A DNA stretch of 33,715 nucleotides from JACNFS01 sp964582065 (GTDB taxonomy: Bacteria; Chloroflexota; Dehalococcoidia; GIF9; UBA5629), in assembly GCA_964582065.1 (NCBI GenBank), contig CAZOQG010000008.1, positions 1 to 33,715 on the forward strand, read 5' to 3'. The notes under the pieces are model-generated. The model saw only the letters and a list, made by a program, of their open reading frames with translations. It had not been told where the DNA came from and made no database searches. Both the position numbers and the translations under genes were made by a program. This document shows, in pieces, positions 32,342 through 33,715 of the stretch (position 1 is its first letter; every line of letters starts with the position of its first letter).

Positions 32342-32721
32342 TAGCCTTCACCTCCGACTGCTACCTTTTTCTTTCGGGGTTTTCTTGCCTCTTGCTCGCC
32401 CGGCTTCACGATTTCCTTGATTTCCAACGTTGTATGAAGTTGCCTATGCCCCGTTTTCCGGCGATAGCGCACCTTGGACTTATATTTGAAGACGATAATC
32501 TTATCGCCTTTTCTTTCGCCGAGGCAAGTTGCAATTACCTTAGCACCGTCGATGGTCGGAGTGCCTATGATAGTGTCGTCACCGTTGGCAATGAACAGCA
32601 CCTTGGCGAGTTCGACATCCTCACCCTCGGCAATACTCAGGCGCTCGACTTCTATTTTCTGTCCGGCGCTTACTTTGTATTGCTTGCCACCGGTTTCAAC
32701 TATAGCGTATGGCTCTGTCAT
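32341..32721 (-). CDS. rplU: Ribosomal protein bL21
   Basis: From the ATG at 32721 this protein has 126 residues; it starts MTEPYAIVETGGKQYKV and carries the RRKTGHRQLHT motif. It has a basic C-terminal extension of about 20 residues beyond the typical 103. The frame is open to 32778, but a promoter with -35 at 32763-32768 lies inside that stretch, so the later ATG is correct. It leads the rplU-rpmA-rpmE group. Confidence 0.97.
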   Translation of the reverse strand: MTEPYAIVETGGKQYKVSAGQKIEVERLSIAEGEDVELAKVLFIANGDDTIIGTPTIDGAKVIATCLGERKGDKIIVFKYKSKVRYRRKTGHRQLHTTLEIKEIVKPGEQEARKPRKKKVAVGGEG

Positions 32722-32738
32722 GTCCAAAAGCGAACCTA

Positions 32739-32768
32739 AATTTACCAGATTGGGTAGGTGAATGTCAA
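32739..32768 (-). promoter_or_regulatory. Promoter for rplU-rpmA-rpmE
   Basis: TTGACA (32763-32768) and TAAATT (32739-32744) on the minus strand are 18 bases apart. Transcription would start near 32732, about 11 bases before the rplU ATG. Confidence 0.6.
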
Positions 32769-32786
32769 GTTTAGGCATCTACCATG

Positions 32787-32868
32787 TTAAATCCTGAATT
32801 CGAACATCTAAATCCTAATTCCCTTAGAAATGTAAAAGTCAAAGACAAAAATGCAAAATGACAGAAAG
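32787..32868. repeat. AT-rich direct repeat, left of coaE
   Basis: This stretch, with ATCTAAATCCTAATTC and TTAGAAATGTAAAAG words, is close to identical with 33468-33545 in the same orientation. The two copies bracket coaE. No coding capacity is seen. Confidence 0.75.
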
Positions 32869-33456
32869 CTACAGGTTGTTCCACAGGCTGGTGACTTTGG
32901 CCTTGAGCTCGTCAAGGGGGCAATCGGTATCGATAACGGCGTCGGCTCGTTTCGTCTTTTCTTCCGGTGGCATCTGCGAGTGAAGGCGAGCCAGGATTTG
33001 TCCTTCGGCAAGGCCTCTCTCGTTTTTCAACCGATTGACTATTGCGTGGTCTGGAGCGACGGTAACCCATACCTGGTCTACCAGCGGTGTCCAGCCGGCT
33101 TCAATTAACAAAGCAGCTTCCAGAACTGCGACCTTGGTTCCTTGCTTGTGATATTGCTCGATTCGTTCCTGTGCTATTTTATACATCCTGGGGTGCATTA
33201 TGCGGTTAAGCTGGGCTAGGGCTGTGGCATCGGCGAAGACTAGTTGACCCAGCTTGTCACGGTCTATTTCACGGTTGGGTCTTAGAAGGGCCTTACCGAA
33301 AGCAGCCACCACTTCCTGATAGGCTTGGCTGCCAAGTTGGAGAAGTTCGTGGCCTAGCTTGTCAGCGTCAATGATAACGGTGCCGAGCTCAGCCAGGATT
33401 TGAGATACTGTAGTCTTGCCAGTACCGAAGTTGCCAGTTAAGCCGATGACCAGCAT
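32869..33456 (-). CDS. coaE: Dephospho-CoA kinase
   Basis: This 195-residue P-loop kinase phosphorylates the 3'-hydroxyl of dephospho-CoA, the last step of CoA synthesis. LVIGLTGNFGTGKTTVSQIL holds the Walker A motif at about 8-15. IDADKLGHELL is the substrate-binding DADxxxH-like segment; VLEAALLIEAGW and VTVAPDHAIVNRLKNERGL follow the family order. It stands alone between two AT-rich direct repeats. The need for CoA fits the many CoA enzymes in the window. Confidence 0.95.
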   Translation of the reverse strand: MLVIGLTGNFGTGKTTVSQILAELGTVIIDADKLGHELLQLGSQAYQEVVAAFGKALLRPNREIDRDKLGQLVFADATALAQLNRIMHPRMYKIAQERIEQYHKQGTKVAVLEAALLIEAGWTPLVDQVWVTVAPDHAIVNRLKNERGLAEGQILARLHSQMPPEEKTKRADAVIDTDCPLDELKAKVTSLWNNL

Positions 33457-33467
33457 GTGTACCGAAA

Positions 33468-33545
33468 TCCTAAATTCGAATATCTAAATCCTAATTCGCT
33501 TAGAAATGTAAAAGCTAAAGATAAGAATGCAAATTGACAGATTAA
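33468..33545. repeat. AT-rich direct repeat, right of coaE
   Basis: This is the partner of 32787-32868 and differs at about one position in eight. It ends in GACAGATTAAAG, again close to the words seen in the other AT-rich intergenic stretches. Confidence 0.75.
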
Positions 33546-33578
33546 AGTTTAAGAGTGTTAACTCTTGTGTCATTGCTA

Positions 33579-33646
33579 CGAAAATAGATTCTGCTCCTTC
33601 ACCTTGGGTAGATTGGAGCTGATGCTCTAGGCTACCCTTATTTTCG
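33579..33646. mobile_element. Shortened copy of the inverted-end element
   Basis: CGAAAATAG at the left and TTATTTTCG at the right are inverted ends (8 of 9 matching). GGGTAGATTGGAGC and GCTCTAGGCTACCC match the two outer halves of the element at 10617-10708. The middle is missing, leaving one hairpin around TGAT, with wobble pairs and a mismatch in the stem. Confidence 0.7.
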
Positions 33647-33650
33647 TCCT

Positions 33651-33715
33651 CCGTGGTGCCGATTGCAATCTCGGTGGGGTGCAGCCAAGCCTCGAAGGGT
33701 TGCCACCCACCACCG
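33651..33715. repeat. Repeat fragment at the window edge
   Basis: The 16 bases GCAATCTCGGTGGGGT match the reverse complement of sequence in the 30484-30692 cluster, and the stretch ends in an imperfect inverted copy of its own start. It is cut by the window end. Confidence 0.45.

Overview
The window is 33.7 kb of bacterial chromosome with medium GC content. It carries about 34 protein genes and no rRNA, tRNA, CRISPR array, phage or insertion-sequence transposase that I can recognise. Gene content points to an uncultured, probably anaerobic, Chloroflexota (Dehalococcoidia-like) lineage. The pointers are coenzyme-B12-dependent acyl-CoA mutases split into separate subunits, an archaeal-type bifunctional FBP aldolase/phosphatase, an ADP-forming acyl-CoA synthetase, many acyl-CoA enzymes and repeat-rich intergenic DNA. 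This placement is an inference from gene content only.

Layout. 1-2.5 kb: a carboxymuconolactone-decarboxylase-like protein and a thiolase/DUF35 pair (minus). 2.5-3.6 kb: the longest stretch without a convincing gene, leading into the primary sigma factor rpoD (3.6-5.2 kb, plus). 5.5-12 kb: minus-strand genes for a B12/radical SAM protein, a UbiA-type prenyltransferase, nitronate monooxygenase, two small membrane proteins (DUF5652, divergent PAP2) and an epoxide-hydrolase-like enzyme. 12.2-16.5 kb: a highly divergent acyl-CoA mutase with its B12 subunit, a DUF4870 protein and an acyl-CoA synthetase subunit. 16.6-21 kb: housekeeping genes dnaN, moaC, moaA, rdgB and the FBP aldolase/phosphatase. 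21.2-29.2 kb: an isobutyryl-CoA-mutase-like large subunit with a CobA/CobO adenosyltransferase (minus); a divergent SDR, CoA-transferase and PduO adenosyltransferase operon (plus); then acyl-CoA carboxylase and acyl-CoA dehydrogenase (minus). 29.4-33.5 kb: hisA-hisI (plus), then DUF1385, rpmE, rpmA, rplU and coaE (minus).

How the genes fit together. The two mutases, two unrelated adenosyltransferases, biotin-type carboxyltransferase, acyl-CoA dehydrogenase, class III CoA-transferase, SDR and thiolase/DUF35 pair look like parts of a catabolic acyl-CoA network: activation, dehydrogenation, carbon-skeleton rearrangement and thiolysis. The adenosyltransferases would supply the mutase cofactor. 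The substrates are not known.

The most unusual signals are these. (1) A 59-72 bp repeat in three copies reads as the same short peptide ending in a stop codon, and each copy uses a different stop; one copy forms the C-terminus of the radical SAM protein. (2) A family of REP/BIME-like hairpins keeps an outer GTAG/CTAC signature while stem sequences vary; two copies sit inside a small element with inverted ends. (3) One mutase has lost the usual active-site Tyr-His pair, and the other carries isobutyryl-CoA-mutase-type residues but has no adjacent B12 subunit. (4) Two promoter regions are shared by divergent genes: the cobO/SDR region and the hisA/acyl-CoA dehydrogenase region.
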